From: Natronosalvus amylolyticus
GTDB lineage: Archaea > Halobacteriota > Halobacteria > Halobacteriales > Natrialbaceae
Assembly: GCF_024298845.1 (NCBI RefSeq)
Contig: NZ_CP101156.1
Location: 558,001-622,000 of the forward strand
Length of the DNA: 64,000 nt
Direction of reading: 5' to 3'
Shown: in pieces, positions 35,019 through 43,570 of the stretch
Layout of the letters: each line of letters starts with the position of its first letter
Position numbering within the stretch: position 1 is the first letter of the stretch
Notes under the pieces: generated by a model
Databases searched by the model: none
Told to the model about the DNA's origin: nothing
Seen by the model: only the letters and a program-made list of their open reading frames with translations
Position numbers and translations under genes: made by a program

Positions 35019-35753
35019 ATGCGCGTCACGTTTCTCGGCACCGGCAGTGCGATTCCCACCGGCGATCGATACCAGTCGAGTATCCTCGTTCAGGAGGATG
35101 GCCACTCGTTGCTCGTCGACTGTGGCAGTGGCTCCCTCCAGCGCCTCCAGCAATCAGGGGTTGGATTCGAAGCCATCTCGAGTGTCCTCCTCACCCACCA
35201 TCATCTCGATCACGTCGCCGACCTTTTACCGCTGATGAAGGCGCGTTGGCTCGCGGGTGAGGAGTCTCTCGAAATTGTCGGTCCACAGGGTACAAAGGCG
35301 CTCGTCGACGGGTTACTCTCGGTCCACGAGTATATGCAAGATCGGCTCGAGTTACAGGTTCGCGAAGTGGTCGCCGACGACTTTACGGTCGCCGGATTCG
35401 ACGTTAGGGGGTATGAAACCAGACACTCGTTGCCGTGTCTGGCCTATCGTTTCGACGATTACCTGACGGTAAGCGGTGACAGCGAGGCGTTCGCTGGCCT
35501 GGCGAACTTCGCCGATGGCTCCGGGATTCTGGTCCACGACTGTTCGTTCCCAGACGATGTGGACGTCTCGAATCACCCGACGCCGGACGCCCTTGGAAAA
35601 GTTCTCGCGGGCAAAGACATCGGTCGCGTCTATCTGACCCACCTGTATCCACACACGGAGGGACGCCACACCGAGATGCGCGACTCGATCGCTCGCCACT
35701 ACGATGGTGACGTTCGGTTTGCCGAGGACTTACAGACGGTTTCGATCGAGTGA
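35019..35753 (+). CDS. MBL-fold metallohydrolase (RNase Z-like)
   Basis: 244 aa. Zinc motif THHHLDHVADLLPL (HxHxDH type), DCGSGSLQRL upstream, HDCSFPDD and VYLTHLYPHTEGR near the end, as in the RNase Z/ElaC-like MBL group. Short for RNase Z and lacking an obvious flexible arm, so it may be a phosphodiesterase of another specificity. Starts at the ATG with MRVTFLGTGSAIPTGDRYQSS. Single gene, divergent from Lhr. Confidence 0.88.
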   Translation: MRVTFLGTGSAIPTGDRYQSSILVQEDGHSLLVDCGSGSLQRLQQSGVGFEAISSVLLTHHHLDHVADLLPLMKARWLAGEESLEIVGPQGTKALVDGLLSVHEYMQDRLELQVREVVADDFTVAGFDVRGYETRHSLPCLAYRFDDYLTVSGDSEAFAGLANFADGSGILVHDCSFPDDVDVSNHPTPDALGKVLAGKDIGRVYLTHLYPHTEGRHTEMRDSIARHYDGDVRFAEDLQTVSIE

Positions 35754-35918
35754 CGCAGGAACTGGCCAGCAAGAGGACTGCTTCGTCATCTGCTCTCGAG
35801 AACGCTCGAGAGAGTGTCACAGGGATGGCTCGAGCGTAGCTACCCACGTACCATCCCAAACGCCGACTGGTGGAATAAATCAACCGATGACGAATGATTT
35901 ACTCCGCCAGTTCAAGTT

Positions 35919-35930
35919 TGGGAAGCCACT
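35919..35930 (+). other. IS200/IS605-end-like motif TTGGGAAGCCAC
   Basis: A second occurrence of the TTGGGAAGCCAC sequence seen at 7385, here overlapping the stop of the PRC-barrel-like gene. It is not followed by a hairpin. Listed only as possible insertion-sequence debris. Confidence 0.2.
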
Positions 35931-36204
35931 AGAGACGTTGTGCCTGCCCCGAATCGTCATCGTCCAGATTGGTCTTGAGATGTATCTCGTCGTCGGTCAC
36001 CCGGTCGATGGATGATACCTGTAGGGGATAGGTGTCTTCGCTGGTATCGCCCCAGCCGAGTTTCGCCTTGATGGTGTCTGTCATCCCCGGGTCCGGCTGG
36101 ACGTGTGCCGTCCCGTGTTGGATCGCCGAAACCATACCGATTGGCTCGCCGTTTGCGTTCACGACCGTTTTCCCGATGTCGCTCTCAGTTACTTCGTGGC
36201 CCAT
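35929..36204 (-). CDS. PRC-barrel-like small protein
   Basis: 91 aa from the internal ATG giving MGHEVTESDIGKTVVNANGEPIGMVSAIQHG. The open frame continues upstream to 36378, but that part is not family-like and overlaps possible mobile-element debris. The KTVVNANGEPIGMVSAIQHGTAHVQPDPGMTDTIKAKLGWGD segment is the haloarchaeal PRC-barrel-like fold. Role unknown. The flanks contain a repeated motif, so the gene may lie at a former insertion point. Confidence 0.72.
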   Translation of the reverse strand: MGHEVTESDIGKTVVNANGEPIGMVSAIQHGTAHVQPDPGMTDTIKAKLGWGDTSEDTYPLQVSSIDRVTDDEIHLKTNLDDDDSGQAQRL

Positions 36205-36321
36205 AGCATTCAAGCACGCACCAGGGACGGGGATGATGGTAGTGCCTGCATCAGCAGGCAGAGACGAGTCTCGGTTCTCGAAGACGGTTGTGAATCCCGT
36301 GAAACGATTTCGTGGAAACGT

Positions 36322-36390
36322 TGGGTGCAGTGGTTTGTCACGCCTGAACGTGTGAGGCGTTTGGTTCACACGGGACACTTGACGGAGGAC
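36322..36390 (-). repeat. Repeated 3'-flank motif, copy 2
   Basis: Second copy of the element at 1798-1891. The core GTCACGCCTGAAC is preceded by GGTGCAGTGGTTT and followed by GTGTGAGGCG, giving an ACGCCT/AGGCGT stem, with GACGGAGGACTCAG at the stop codon of the enoyl-CoA hydratase gene. As in copy 1, it lies directly downstream of a minus-strand gene. Confidence 0.5.
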
Positions 36391-37155
36391 TCAGTCGAAA
36401 TCCGGTTTTCGCCCCTCGAGGAACGCGGACACGCCTTCTTCGTGTGCGTCCGACGTGTATGCCTGCACCTGCAGCAAGTTTTCGTACTCGAGTGCCTCTC
36501 CCCAGTGTCGACCGAGGTTTTCGTGCATTCCTCGTTTCATCAGCCCGATAGTCGACGTCGGACGCCGGCCCAATCGCTCGACGGTTTCGGTCACTCGTTC
36601 CTCGAGGTTCGCAGCCGGAACGGCTTCGTTGATCAAATCGAGATTTGCTGCCCGGTCGGCGTCGAAGAACTCACCGGTGAACGCGAGTTGTTTGGCCGTG
36701 CGAAGGCCGACCAGTTTGGGCAAGAGGAAGGTTCCACCCGTATCCGGGATGAGTCCGACGCGGACGAACGCACACGAGAACGTTGCGTCCTCGCTCGCAT
36801 AGGCGAAATCCGAAAGGGCGGCGATTGCCAACCCAGCGCCGACAGCGTCACCGTTGATCTTTGCGACGATCGGCACGGGACACTCGAGCATCGCTTCGAC
36901 GACGCGACCGAACGTCTCCGAAATCCGGTCGAACGCCTCCTGCGGTCCTTCCCGACGTTCCGCCATCGCCTCGATGTCGCCCCCGGCGCTAAATGCCGGC
37001 CCCTGGCCGGTAAGGACGACCGCGTGGTACTCGGATACCGTGGCATCTTCGATCGCATCCGCCAGTTCCTCGGCCGTCTCCGGCGTAAACGCGTTCATCA
37101 CACCTGGTCGGTCGAACGTGATCTCGAGCACGCCATCGGCACTGTCAACCTGCAT
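36391..37155 (-). CDS. Enoyl-CoA hydratase/isomerase family protein
   Basis: 254 aa crotonase-fold enzyme that adds water to 2-enoyl-CoA or catalyses a related reaction. Family motifs: ITFDRPGVMNAFTPETAEELADAIED, oxyanion-hole segment VVLTGQGPAFSAGGDIEAM, and PCPVPIVAKINGDAVGAGLAIAALSDFAYASEDATFSCAFVRVGLIPDTGGTFLLPKLVGLRTAKQLAFTGE. The Glu pair expected in true hydratases is not fully assignable. Single gene; a perfect hairpin lies 33 nt upstream. Confidence 0.88.
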   Translation of the reverse strand: MQVDSADGVLEITFDRPGVMNAFTPETAEELADAIEDATVSEYHAVVLTGQGPAFSAGGDIEAMAERREGPQEAFDRISETFGRVVEAMLECPVPIVAKINGDAVGAGLAIAALSDFAYASEDATFSCAFVRVGLIPDTGGTFLLPKLVGLRTAKQLAFTGEFFDADRAANLDLINEAVPAANLEERVTETVERLGRRPTSTIGLMKRGMHENLGRHWGEALEYENLLQVQAYTSDAHEEGVSAFLEGRKPDFD

Positions 37156-37187
37156 ACCTCGAGTATTGTGTAGGGTCCGCTTAAGTC

Positions 37188-37208
37188 CCCTCGATAGCAG
37201 ATCGAGGG
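37188..37208. promoter_or_regulatory. Perfect hairpin upstream of the enoyl-CoA hydratase gene
   Basis: CCCTCGAT-AGCAG-ATCGAGGG is an 8-bp perfect inverted repeat 33-53 nt upstream of the gene's ATG, overlapping the expected promoter. It could be an operator. No regulator gene lies next to it. Confidence 0.35.
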
Positions 37209-37443
37209 ATACCGACTGTTGGGAGCGAAGCCGGAGCGTCCCGTCGTGTTACATCATGTAGGAATCCAAACGAAACTCTCTCCCCACAACCGTCCTGCAC
37301 ACTGCGTTCGTTGACCGGCCGCCACATCTATAGTTCAGCAATCATATTGACGCCGAAGACTCCCGTGTTCTCCAGAGAGTAACGAATTCCTACCAATCGC
37401 CACTGAACGAATAACGATACTTCTGATTCCGGTCTCCCCGTTC

Positions 37444-39348
37444 ATGGTTGGACTCACTGGCCGTATCGGATCACCGGTCGAGGCATCTCGAAGCGAGGCA
37501 GCGTCGTTTGAGGCCTCGCTCGAGGGGCTGCTACACACCGATCGATTGTCGAGTTCCGTCATCTATGACGGCAGAGGAAACGCAGAGTCACACCGCTTCC
37601 AGGTTGGATACACTGCCTACCCTTCGTATCCGATCGAACGTTTCGAAACCGAGGAGTACCTGTTCTGTCTCGAGGGCATACTGTACGACGTCCCGGATGC
37701 GTCGCTCGCAGATGAACTGCAGTCTATCGCCTCGCTCCTGTTCGAAACCGGACAGAGGACTGACGACAAAGGAAATTCGACGACGGACGCTCAACTCGAG
37801 GAATTCCGGGAGTGGCTACTCGACGTCGATGGCACCTTTCTCTGTGCGATTCTCGAGAAGGAAACCGGTGAACTCGTGTTGTTCAACGACGTATTGGGCC
37901 GGTTGCCAACGTATTACTACGCCGATTCGGATCGTGTTCTGTTCTCTCGAGAACTTCGATACCTGCTCGAGTCGGTTCCACCCGAATTCGACCGACTCGG
38001 GGCCGCCCAGTGTTTGCTCTTTGGGTACTCGTTGGGCACGCGTACGCTGATCGATGGAGTCGAGCGGCTGCGACCGGGAACGCTGGTTCGTATCAGGGCC
38101 GATCCGCTCGACCTGGAGATCATCGACGTCCATACCTTCTCGTTCGACGACCCGAAACACACAACCCGGACTCGATCACAGAACGCCAGGGAGTTGGCGA
38201 CCCGATTCGTATCCGCCTGTGACCGTCGCGCTGGTTCGTTCGAGACGGATCTCATCTCGCTGAGTGGTGGGCTCGATTCGCGCTCGGTACTCGCCGGCTA
38301 TCACGCCGCCGGCCGACAGATCAAAGCGGCGACTATGGAGTCAGCGGAATACGTTCCCATTTCGGACGTCGAACTCGCCGAAGAGTTGGCTGACGCGTTC
38401 GATGTCGAGTGGCAATCGTACGACGTCGGCCATCCGTCCGGCGCAGACCTCGATACGCTTATCAAAACGAAAAACGGTCAAATCGGTCTCATGACTTCGT
38501 TCGTGCTGACATTTTTACGCCAACTCGAGGCCGACCACGGCCACTCGATGGCTTATATTACGGGTGACGGTGGCGACAAAGCGCTCCCCGACCTGACACC
38601 GTCCCGGTCGGTCGAAAGGGGAGATCTCCCCGACTACATCATCGCCGAAAACAGCATCCTCGACATCGATCAGGTGGCTCGAATAACGGGTGTGTCGACG
38701 GCGGCGATTCGCCAGAGCGTTCGCGAACACGTCCGTACCTATCCCGAGACGACCGTCGATGGGACCTACATACACTTCCTGCTGTACGAACGGGCCGCAA
38801 ACTTCCTGTTTGAGGGAGAGGACCGAAATCGGCTCTTCTTCTGGAGTGAAACACCGTTTTACTCGCTCCCGTTTTTCCGCTATGCGATGAACTGTCCCCC
38901 AGAACAGAAGACGAGATACAAACTGTATCGTTCCTTCCTCCAGTCACTCTCACCAACTGCTGCGAACTGTACGCATGCGCTCTATGGTGCGCCAGTCAAC
39001 TCCTACCGACACGCAGCTGGGGCGCTGGCCGACGATATCCTGTCACGGTATCCGTCCGTCCTCGAGACGCTCAAGCCGATAATCAAGTCCGTCAACGACC
39101 TCGACACCGAAGCGACACTCGACCCGGCGACGCTCGAGTGCATTCGAGACCAGGTCGACCGTATCGACACACTGGAAGCCAGGTTCGACACCGACGAACT
39201 GCATCAGTTCCTCGATACCGCTGATGACCGCGAGAAGTATGCCGTCTACCGAATCTTTGCGTTGACATCCGTTATCGACGACCTCACGTCCACCGAGCAG
39301 AACCGGCCGAGCATTCTCGAACGGCGCAGCGACACAATATTTGCTTGA
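37444..39348 (+). CDS. Asparagine-synthase-like protein lacking the N-terminal Cys
   Basis: 634 aa. An N-terminal Ntn-like domain (1-190) is followed by an ATP-pyrophosphatase domain with the PP-loop LSGGLDSRS (273-281) and ITGDGGDKALP (372-382). Authentic glutamine-dependent enzymes start with MCG; here the start is MVGLTG, so the glutaminase nucleophile is missing. It should therefore not use glutamine. It could use ammonia or form another amide bond, as in beta-lactam-synthetase-like members. Length is within the family. Relatives of this kind occur in haloarchaeal surface-glycan and secondary-metabolite loci. It stands alone here. Confidence 0.8.
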   Translation: MVGLTGRIGSPVEASRSEAASFEASLEGLLHTDRLSSSVIYDGRGNAESHRFQVGYTAYPSYPIERFETEEYLFCLEGILYDVPDASLADELQSIASLLFETGQRTDDKGNSTTDAQLEEFREWLLDVDGTFLCAILEKETGELVLFNDVLGRLPTYYYADSDRVLFSRELRYLLESVPPEFDRLGAAQCLLFGYSLGTRTLIDGVERLRPGTLVRIRADPLDLEIIDVHTFSFDDPKHTTRTRSQNARELATRFVSACDRRAGSFETDLISLSGGLDSRSVLAGYHAAGRQIKAATMESAEYVPISDVELAEELADAFDVEWQSYDVGHPSGADLDTLIKTKNGQIGLMTSFVLTFLRQLEADHGHSMAYITGDGGDKALPDLTPSRSVERGDLPDYIIAENSILDIDQVARITGVSTAAIRQSVREHVRTYPETTVDGTYIHFLLYERAANFLFEGEDRNRLFFWSETPFYSLPFFRYAMNCPPEQKTRYKLYRSFLQSLSPTAANCTHALYGAPVNSYRHAAGALADDILSRYPSVLETLKPIIKSVNDLDTEATLDPATLECIRDQVDRIDTLEARFDTDELHQFLDTADDREKYAVYRIFALTSVIDDLTSTEQNRPSILERRSDTIFA

Positions 39349-39465
39349 TATTCCCTCGAGTCGTCGTGTGAGTCGAACCAATATCGATGAACTGACCAAC
39401 GGAGAGGAAAATTCGACACACGTTAGAGACGAAAATTGTAAAGGGGTACAGACCAATTTGTGCGT

Positions 39466-40056
39466 ATGCGAACGCTGGATGAAACGGACCTCGAGATACT
39501 GCGACTGCTCGTCGAAGATGCTCGACGACCGTACAGCGATATTGCTGAACAGGTCGGAGTTTCGCCACCGACGGTTTCGGACCGAATCGATAGACTGCAA
39601 GAGCTGGGAGTTATTCAGGGGTTCAGTGTCGATATCGATCGCACAACTGTCTCGAGTGGCACCGAATTACTCATTGATATCGAACTCGATCCGACGATCG
39701 ATAACCGCGTTGCAGACCGGTTTGGCGCAATCGAACACGTCGAGCACGTGTTCACGACGGCAGACTGTCGATTACTCGTTTTGGCGACCGTGTCTCAGGA
39801 CCGTGTTCGTGACCTCATCACGGAAGCCGTCGATCTGGAACTCGTTCGTTCGTACACCGTCCAACTCCTGACCGATCGGCAGTGGACGCCGACCGTCGGG
39901 TCGACCGATCTGGCACTTGCGTGTGATGAGTGTTCGAACACCGTGTCGAGTGACGGGGTTTCGACCGTTATCGACGATACCCGGTATCACTTTTGCTGTC
40001 CGACCTGCCAGGCAACCTTCGAAGATAGATACACCAGCCTGAGCGAATCTGCCTGA
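39466..40056 (+). CDS. Lrp/AsnC family regulator with C-terminal TRASH metal-binding domain
   Basis: 196 aa from the ATG giving MRTLDETDLEILRLLVEDARRPYSDIAEQVGVSPPTVSDRIDRLQELGVIQGFSVDID, the AsnC-type helix-turn-helix. A RAM-like middle follows. The C-terminal TRASH domain, LACDECSNTVSSDGVSTVIDDTRYHFCCPTCQATFEDRY, has the Cys set for metal binding. This architecture in haloarchaea is linked with copper (or other metal) homeostasis and usually neighbours a P-type ATPase and a CopZ-like protein; neither is in this window. Confidence 0.9.
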   Translation: MRTLDETDLEILRLLVEDARRPYSDIAEQVGVSPPTVSDRIDRLQELGVIQGFSVDIDRTTVSSGTELLIDIELDPTIDNRVADRFGAIEHVEHVFTTADCRLLVLATVSQDRVRDLITEAVDLELVRSYTVQLLTDRQWTPTVGSTDLALACDECSNTVSSDGVSTVIDDTRYHFCCPTCQATFEDRYTSLSESA

Positions 40057-40330
40057 TATCGTTCACATATGGCCCCTCGCAATCGGAGCCAGTAGTCCAT
40101 TATCACCCAACAGTAAGAGATTGGGGGGCTGTGACCGATCGATTGTTGGCCCCTCCTGAAGGCACCCACCTCGAGCAAGCGGAGAGCGATTTTGCATCGT
40201 TCGGAACTCGTGGAGATGGGCGCCCACTCGAGTGGCCCGTCAAAATCCCGATTACGGTGAGCCTTTCCGCGTCTTCGCCCTCCGATACGGGTTCAGCACC
40301 GTTATTTATCGTGACGACATCTGGTAGTTC

Positions 40331-40963
40331 GTGGAGAACGTTACCGAGCGAACGAGTAACCCATTCGGGATGCGACCGCCTTTCGAACGACAGGACCCTG
40401 GTAGTCACGTGGCCGTTTTCGGATATGGTGACGCAAACGCCGACTTTCATCTCATCGGTGATCACCCCGGTATCCACGGCGGCGAGCGAACTGGCATCCC
40501 GTTTACCGGTACCCGCACGGGCGACATCCTCCTAGAGGTGTTTCGTGAACTCGGATTCGTCAGCGGCGACCGTAATCAGCCACTGCTTTCGAATCTGTTC
40601 GCCAATTACGTTCACATGTGTAGTCTGCCGAACGGACGAGATCCCACGGTGGCCGAATACGACGAACTCGAACGCTACTTCGATGCTGAACTGCGAGCGA
40701 TAAATGCACACATCCTCTTGCCTGTTGGGGAACACGCTACGGACCACGTTCTACGGGAGTACACGACACAGCGCCATCGAATCGAGCTGGCAATGCCACG
40801 ACTCCACGCCACGGAGATTCGTGGACGCGGGTTTTTGATCGTCCCCGTTCGCGAGCCGGGCGAATGGGAAGACACGGATCGGGAACGACTACGAGCCAGA
40901 CTCGAGGCAATACTCGAGTCGGATTATCGCCAGACGAAGGGCGTGGCGACTCGCATTGGATAG
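40331..40963 (+). CDS. Uracil-DNA glycosylase superfamily protein
   Basis: 210 aa starting at a GTG (MENVTERTSNPFGMRPP, the family's usual start). Motif-1-like region HLIGDHPGIHGGERTGIPFTGTRTGDILLEVF, then NLFANYVHMCSLPNGRDPTVAEYDELERYFDAELRAINAHILLPVGEHAT. The superfamily fold is clear, but the canonical catalytic motif GEAPG is replaced by GDHPG and the Fe-S cysteines of family 4 are absent. Activity on uracil cannot be assumed. Single gene. Confidence 0.82.
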   Translation: MENVTERTSNPFGMRPPFERQDPGSHVAVFGYGDANADFHLIGDHPGIHGGERTGIPFTGTRTGDILLEVFRELGFVSGDRNQPLLSNLFANYVHMCSLPNGRDPTVAEYDELERYFDAELRAINAHILLPVGEHATDHVLREYTTQRHRIELAMPRLHATEIRGRGFLIVPVREPGEWEDTDRERLRARLEAILESDYRQTKGVATRIG

Positions 40964-40996
40964 GTCGTTCGGCGGCCGGGGGTCCAACGATCCGTG

Positions 40997-42352
40997 TCAG
41001 CGACCGAACCGTTTTCTGATACTGGCCCGCAGGGGCAACCCAAAAGCACCGAGGAGCGGGAAAACACCGAACAGCGCTATCTCGAGTGCTAACGTGCTGT
41101 ACCCGGCGAGGATCACGCCGAAACCGATTGCGGGTGCCAACACACACCCCACGTACAGATACGATGGTGACCAGCCAGGAAGCTGGTGTGTTCGATGGAC
41201 GATGACGCCGAACAACAGCGGCATCAGGACGGTACCCGTAAGAAGGGGCCCACCGATTACCATCGTCACGGCCGTCAGTGCAATCGCCACGACTATGGTT
41301 TCGTCTATCGATACGGGGCCCCAGGTTTCACTTCGCCACCGAATCCGGCCGATGACAACCAGTAGTAGCGAAAGGACGACGATTCCAGCCAAGAGACCAT
41401 ACCATTCTAGTGCTTCAAGTGGTGGGGAAACGAGTTCGACACTCGAGACGAACTGTAACGGTGTCGGAACGCCGTGGCGGCTGGTCGATATCGCCGCCCA
41501 GATGGCCCCAATATCACTTCCATGACTTTGCACCTCAGTTACGAGTGCCGTGAGTGTTGCTTCGTGGGCGCGTCCAAAATGGGCAAGACCGGCGAGGTAG
41601 ATGAGCGTTGCCGCATAAATGAGCGGCCAGGCGAAGTTCTGGTTTCGCCACCACCGGACAATCGCGTTGTCAGTCACTCGGCCGGGTCGTGAACCCGCTG
41701 TGGACCGACCCGACTGCGCAAACCCACCGTTCGTTTGTGCATCACCATTTGGTGTTTCGGTTTGCCCCGTTGTCGTCGAACCCGTTCGATTCGCACTCGT
41801 TCCGGTCGTCGAGGATGCTGCCGTCGATGTGTTTGCACCTGTGGCACTGCTCCCTGTGGTCGAACTCGTGGATGACGATGCCCTGGATTCACTGCTGGTG
41901 GCACTCGAACTCGAGCGACCACTGCTGCCTGACGTCGTTTGCCCGTCTCGTGAACCGGAGTCAGTGCCCGTCGTTCTCGACCGTGATGTACTCCGGGACG
42001 CGCTCGAGGTAGTCGTCCGTGATTGCGATCCCCCGCTCGTTCCACCGATCTCGCTGGAGGTACTACTCGATGTGTCATCAGGACGTTTCCAGAGGTCCGG
42101 GGAGGGCAATCCAGAGGTCCGTTTTGCAACGTAGTCTTCGTGTCCGAGTCGGTCGTACGCCCGTCGCTCGACGGGGTCTCCCAGGATATCGTATGCCTTT
42201 TTTACCGCGGTAAACTGCGCTTGCGCTCTATCATCGTCGTTGAGGTCGGGATGGTAGACACGAACCTGTTCTCGAAACGCCGTCTTGATCTCATCTTGGG
42301 ACGCGTCATCGGCAACGTCGAGAAGGTCGTAGAAGTCAAAATCATCGGTCAT
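40997..42352 (-). CDS. J-domain membrane protein
   Basis: 451 aa from the ATG giving MTDDFDFYDLLDVADDASQDEIKTAF. A J domain (1-75) with HPD at 34-36 starts the protein; it stimulates Hsp70 (DnaK). A Ser/Thr-rich linker of about 130 residues (about 85-215) separates it from the C-terminal half, which has about six membrane helices (FAWPLIYAATLIYLAGLAHFG, YGLLAGIVVLSLLLVVIGRI, TIVVAIALTAVTMVIGGPLL, and others). It may recruit DnaK to the membrane. Single gene; promoter in 42353-42420. Confidence 0.85.
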   Translation of the reverse strand: MTDDFDFYDLLDVADDASQDEIKTAFREQVRVYHPDLNDDDRAQAQFTAVKKAYDILGDPVERRAYDRLGHEDYVAKRTSGLPSPDLWKRPDDTSSSTSSEIGGTSGGSQSRTTTSSASRSTSRSRTTGTDSGSRDGQTTSGSSGRSSSSATSSESRASSSTSSTTGSSATGANTSTAASSTTGTSANRTGSTTTGQTETPNGDAQTNGGFAQSGRSTAGSRPGRVTDNAIVRWWRNQNFAWPLIYAATLIYLAGLAHFGRAHEATLTALVTEVQSHGSDIGAIWAAISTSRHGVPTPLQFVSSVELVSPPLEALEWYGLLAGIVVLSLLLVVIGRIRWRSETWGPVSIDETIVVAIALTAVTMVIGGPLLTGTVLMPLLFGVIVHRTHQLPGWSPSYLYVGCVLAPAIGFGVILAGYSTLALEIALFGVFPLLGAFGLPLRASIRKRFGR

Positions 42353-42697
42353 GGAAATCGGGGTCAGGGGCAAGCGGGTGTCGTCTATGTAGACGTTTTC
42401 GTGGGATACCTTATAACTTCAATATCTCGATTCGACTCTGTCGGTGAGTGCTCACTCGAGTGCTATGGGTATTTCGGCCGAATTATCAGTAAACGAAACA
42501 GAACGACCGATAGTAGCCAGTGAAACGAACCCCCACCGATCACGACGCCGTCCTGCGATAGGGTGTGCACTGACTGTCACTGGCTACTAGCGCTCTGCGG
42601 ACGTCGAAGGGATGGCGAGCCGGTATATCTGTCCCTGTTTGGGAGCCATACCGTAACCAATACTTGATGGGCTACGGCTCCAATCGAAAACCTGGCC
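42353..42697. other. Intergenic region holding MITE copy B
   Basis: 345 nt between the J-domain gene and the second PadR gene. It holds family-1 copy B (42510-42590) and otherwise no recognised gene. An A/T-rich patch ACCTTATAACTTC near 42410 may be the J-domain gene's promoter. Confidence 0.5.
42510..42590 (-). mobile_element. MITE-like palindromic element, family 1, copy B
   Basis: 81 bp, minus orientation. The terminal repeats ATAGTAGCCAGTGAAAC and GTCACTGGCTACTAG are near-complete, with GCGATAGGGTGTGCACTGAC in the interior as in the reverse complement of copy D. No coding capacity. Confidence 0.8.
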
Positions 42698-42973
42698 CTA
42701 CACGTCGACGTACTGTTCTTCCCACTCGCGACGCTCGTCGATTCGTGCCAGGCCCTCATCGGTAATAGCGTAATAATTCGTCCGACGGTCGAGTTGCCCC
42801 TTCTCGACGAGTTCTTTGTTGACGAGTGTATCGAGATTCGGATACAGTCGCCCGTGATTAATCTCGGAGCTGTAGTATCCTTCGACCTCTTCTTTGACAT
42901 TCTGGCCAGACGGTCGGTCCGCCCCGGCAATTACGTACAACAGGTCACGCTGGAATCCGGTCAGATCGTGCAT
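42698..42973 (-). CDS. PadR family transcriptional regulator (short)
   Basis: 91 aa. LTGFQRDLLYVIAGADRPSGQNVKEEVEGYYSSEINHGRLYPNLDTLVNKELVEKGQLDRRTNYYAITDEGLARIDERREWEEQYVDV is a compact PadR winged helix, a paralogue of the gene at 10.6 kb. Just upstream on the other strand lies ACCGTTCCGT (42991-43000), one mismatch from the ACCGTTCGGT form of the palindrome in front of that paralogue. Targets unknown. Confidence 0.85.
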   Translation of the reverse strand: MHDLTGFQRDLLYVIAGADRPSGQNVKEEVEGYYSSEINHGRLYPNLDTLVNKELVEKGQLDRRTNYYAITDEGLARIDERREWEEQYVDV

Positions 42974-43240
42974 TGCTCAATCACATGGACCGTTCCGTTG
43001 AATGGATATTTGTTATCCGCATCATACAGCCGTGTACCGATCGATTTTGAAAAGCGATGTGAGCAGTTTCACATCACTACACCTGACTACCATTGACGGA
43101 ACGATCGACCGGATTAATCACGGAAGTCGCTCCGAGGCCTCTCCAGCGTCTTCGATCGTTCAGTTGTCGCTGTGCGCAAAAGATCCGTACTCCCCCAACT
43201 CGGCGGCCACCCTTGGGCGTAATGACAACCGTATCGATAC

Positions 43241-43570
43241 TCATTCACCAGCAACGGTCGACACGTCGATACCGTTTTGGCCGATTGTAACCTGGACGTG
43301 ATCGACGGTTGCCTCGTAGGCGGTCGTATGCGTTCCGTTTTCCTCGAACCGTATACACTCCGCCAGTAGTTCACTCTCGAGCAGATTGTTGATTCGGCGA
43401 TAGACCGTTGCTGAGGAACAGTCTGCAATCTCGGTAAGCTCTTTGGCTGTTTGTGGGCCGTCACTGGTTGCAATCAGAATGGTACGTGCGCATTCGTCCC
43501 CCAGTACGTTGAGTTTGGCCATGGTATCGACGGTCGATTCTGCTGTGACGTTGTTTGCGTGCGTTGACAT
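43241..43570 (-). CDS. Winged-helix (ArsR-like) transcriptional regulator
   Basis: 109 aa from the ATG giving MSTHANNVTAESTVDTMAKL. Winged helix: LGDECARTILIATSDGPQTAKELTEIADCSSATVYRRINNLLESELLAECIRFEENGTHTTAYEATVDHVQVTI. It resembles the haloarchaeal one-component regulator at 15.4-15.7 kb, with a beta-rich end. Upstream, CAGTATGT occurs twice (43602-43609 and 43639-43646), a possible binding site. The partner gene is not adjacent here. Confidence 0.82.
   Translation of the reverse strand: MSTHANNVTAESTVDTMAKLNVLGDECARTILIATSDGPQTAKELTEIADCSSATVYRRINNLLESELLAECIRFEENGTHTTAYEATVDHVQVTIGQNGIDVSTVAGE

Noticed and set aside
36210-36357. Possible C-terminal remnant of a TnpB protein on the plus strand (ASAGRDESRFSKTVVNPVK)
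   Set aside because: It ends at a stop inside the repeated 3'-flank motif, which is suggestive, but I could not match it to a known TnpB tail with confidence.
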